Source: Nemania diffusa
Taxonomy: Eukaryota; Ascomycota; Sordariomycetes; Xylariales; Xylariaceae
NCBI GenBank assembly: GCA_038501195.1
Contig: JBBPUQ010000005.1
Span: forward strand, 186,001 to 250,000
DNA length: 64,000 nucleotides
Reading direction: 5' to 3'
The notes beneath the pieces were generated by a model, which worked only from the letters and a program-made list of their open reading frames with translations, was not told the DNA's origin and did not search any database. Both the position numbers and the translations under genes were made by a program. Of the stretch, positions 62,323 through 64,000 are shown one piece after another; the first letter of the stretch is position 1, and each line of letters starts with the position of its first letter.

Positions 62323-64000
62323 TCAATATTCTGAATTCATAGTGGGCTCTCCAAATAAAAACGCCAAGTTGTCCGTTGTTGAAAGATCGATGAACCGGGG
62401 AGATAGGCCAGTGTTAGGTAGGTAACCTAATAATGCATGTAAGTGCCACTATATTTGCAATAAACGACAAAGTTTGAACGTCCGCATCTGTCATTTTCTA
62501 TATTGAAAGCTTAGACTCACTTTTCTCATAATCATATGGACCAGTATATCCTGCTAGTGACTGTAGTCCGTAAGAGACATCGACTTCGGGGGAAAATGCC
62601 GAAGTAGCTGCCGTACGGTTTCGTAGAATGAAATTCAAAGCTTGCACTGCCTTTTGGGCTTCTTTCGATGCACTGCTCAAGCGACCCCAGATCTCGCGTG
62701 ATCGTGCGAGGCAAGTGGTAATCTTTTCGACCTCTGATTCATCTTCAGGTGGATGCCTAGGATCGCGAATTTGCTGTAAATAGGAACAGAGGAGACTAGC
62801 TGCGAGTAGAAAATCGTGGTTCACAATGGAGGACATTTTCCATCGATCCTGGTAAAGCTGGCCAAACGGCTGGGTCTCTTTATCAAGCAAAGACTGATAG
62901 TCGAGGAGCTTGAACGCTGCATTTAAGCAAGCCTCTCTGGAATAGGTATACTGGCGACTAAGAAACCTTCGGTGCAGTACGATTTTCGCTCTCCAGTAGA
63001 TTTCTTTAAGGAAAAGCTTTTGCATAATGATCTGGGGTGTATCGGTAATGCAATTCGTGATTGATTGCCATTCCAAGCAGCTTGGGATAGATTTATGGAC
63101 GCTCTCAAGCTTTGCATCTATTTCCATCACTTCAGCGTAAGAATGTGACTTCACGTCAGTTGCCGAATCCCAAATCAGGCCAAAAGAGAACATCAGTCGG
63201 CCCTTTACAATGCGATAAAGCATAGGTGTCAATTCGCTGTCTGGGCGTGCGATGGGGATGCGTTGAGTGGCTTGGTTGAAATCACGATCTTGTAAGTTAC
63301 GAGGCTCTTCCGTATCGACCTGCCTTTGCTTGATGAGTCTAGGAACCCCCATCTGGGCCGAGATGCCAAGATCAAGCTCAACGATGGTCGCCCACACGCG
63401 CCTTCGCATCTCACTTGTGAATGGTGACATTTCTTTGAAGTGTTTTGGGTCTTTGTGGTAGCCCGTATGGATGGCGATTTGAACAATGACGCTCAACACG
63501 ATCCAAACGTCAATCTCTGCGTCCTTGCAAAGAAAATGCTCGTTGGTAAAATAGAGTATCAGGGTTTCAAGTACGTAAGGGCCGCCTTTCGTGTACCTAC
63601 TTAAAATTAAGCATTGGACAGTCCTCTGTCTAAATGTTGCTATCATTGTATCGAGATCTAGATCCATCGAGACTCTTCCTCCCAGTCTAGTGGTAGGATC
63701 AGAGCTGAACTTCTGAAACTGGGATGCAAGACACATTATGGCGAACAGTAGGCCTAACCAGATGCATGGAGTAGCAGATGGTTGCTCCCAAAACTGTCTA
63801 TACTGCATTTACATTTCCTATTAGCAGTGATAGTGATAGATAAATTTGGAACACAAATATAACAATGAGGTCTTACCTCTTCGAGAAACTGAACACTGTG
63901 GAGAATTGCTACGTACAATTAATTAACCCATGTATTAAATCTGATGCTTGCTCTGCGAGAGGAACCAACCTGGGGACATCTCGAAAGAGTTGAAGTATTG
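62323..64000 (-). CDS. Fungal-specific transcription factor, N-terminus beyond the window
   Basis: Minus-strand exons: 64000-63970 (partial), 63908-63877, 63802-62521 and probably 62426-62323. Joined, the start reads [32 protein letters not shown] then WLGLLFAIMCLA, typical of the fungal_trans domain of Zn2Cys6 regulators. Further landmarks are YVLETLILYFTNEHFL, IHTGYHKDP and EMRRRVWATIVELDLGIS. The zinc cluster should lie to the right, outside the window. The main exon can run on to a TAG at 62498, but the donor GTGAGT at 62520 and acceptor TTAG at 62427 lead to a last exon ending TMNSEY, with CTTAC as a possible branch point. I prefer that, with moderate confidence for the last exon only. 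The target genes are unknown. Confidence 0.85.

Noticed and set aside
62498..63808. Transcription factor gene starting at the internal ATG 63808
   Set aside because: That Met lies in an intron end. The true protein continues upstream through two exons carrying the conserved [10 protein letters not shown] segment.

Overview
The window reads as nuclear DNA of a filamentous ascomycete (Pezizomycotina). The evidence is short GT-AG introns, fungal-only protein families, LTR retroelements, and long blocks that are almost pure A/T. In these blocks the few remaining C's lie mostly before T, and CpA and CpG are nearly gone. That is the mark of repeat-induced point mutation (RIP). I cannot name the species.

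Layout: (1) 1-12.5 kb is an AT-rich RIP block. It holds the 3' part of one LTR retrotransposon (G, LTR 3048-3355), a complete one (H, 3549-10881) and a long palindrome (about 11934-12383). A young, un-RIPped 1.4-kb non-autonomous LTR element (768-2190) sits inside G. (2) 12.5-29.5 kb is a gene island of normal composition. It contains a secreted BYS1-domain protein (14272-14937), a POT/PTR2 peptide transporter (15826-18290), a PL4 rhamnogalacturonan lyase (19690-21822), a decayed PKS-NRPS fragment (about 22.4-25.9 kb) broken by a solo LTR, a fungal kinase-like gene (27359-28179) and a fresh 141-bp solo LTR. (3) 29.6-60.5 kb is a second AT block. Direct repeats and target-site duplications resolve it as a three-level nest: element F (34625-54680) contains E2 (35941-50211), which contains E1 (38446-45578) in inverted orientation. 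By my boundaries E1 and E2 are each exactly 7,133 bp. (4) 60.5-64 kb is a second island with a possible reductase-like fragment, solo LTRs, a doubtful small gene and a fungal-specific transcription factor gene running off the right edge.

The genes fit an accessory compartment for interaction with plants: a small cysteine-rich secreted protein, a pectin-degrading enzyme, a peptide importer, relics of secondary metabolism and a regulator, all flanked by RIP-inactivated transposons. I see no proof that they are co-regulated.

The gene models for BYS1, POT, PL4, the kinase and the transcription factor were assembled by hand by joining exons at GT-AG sites where reading frame and family conservation agree. 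Each gives a consistent open reading frame, but none has transcript support.
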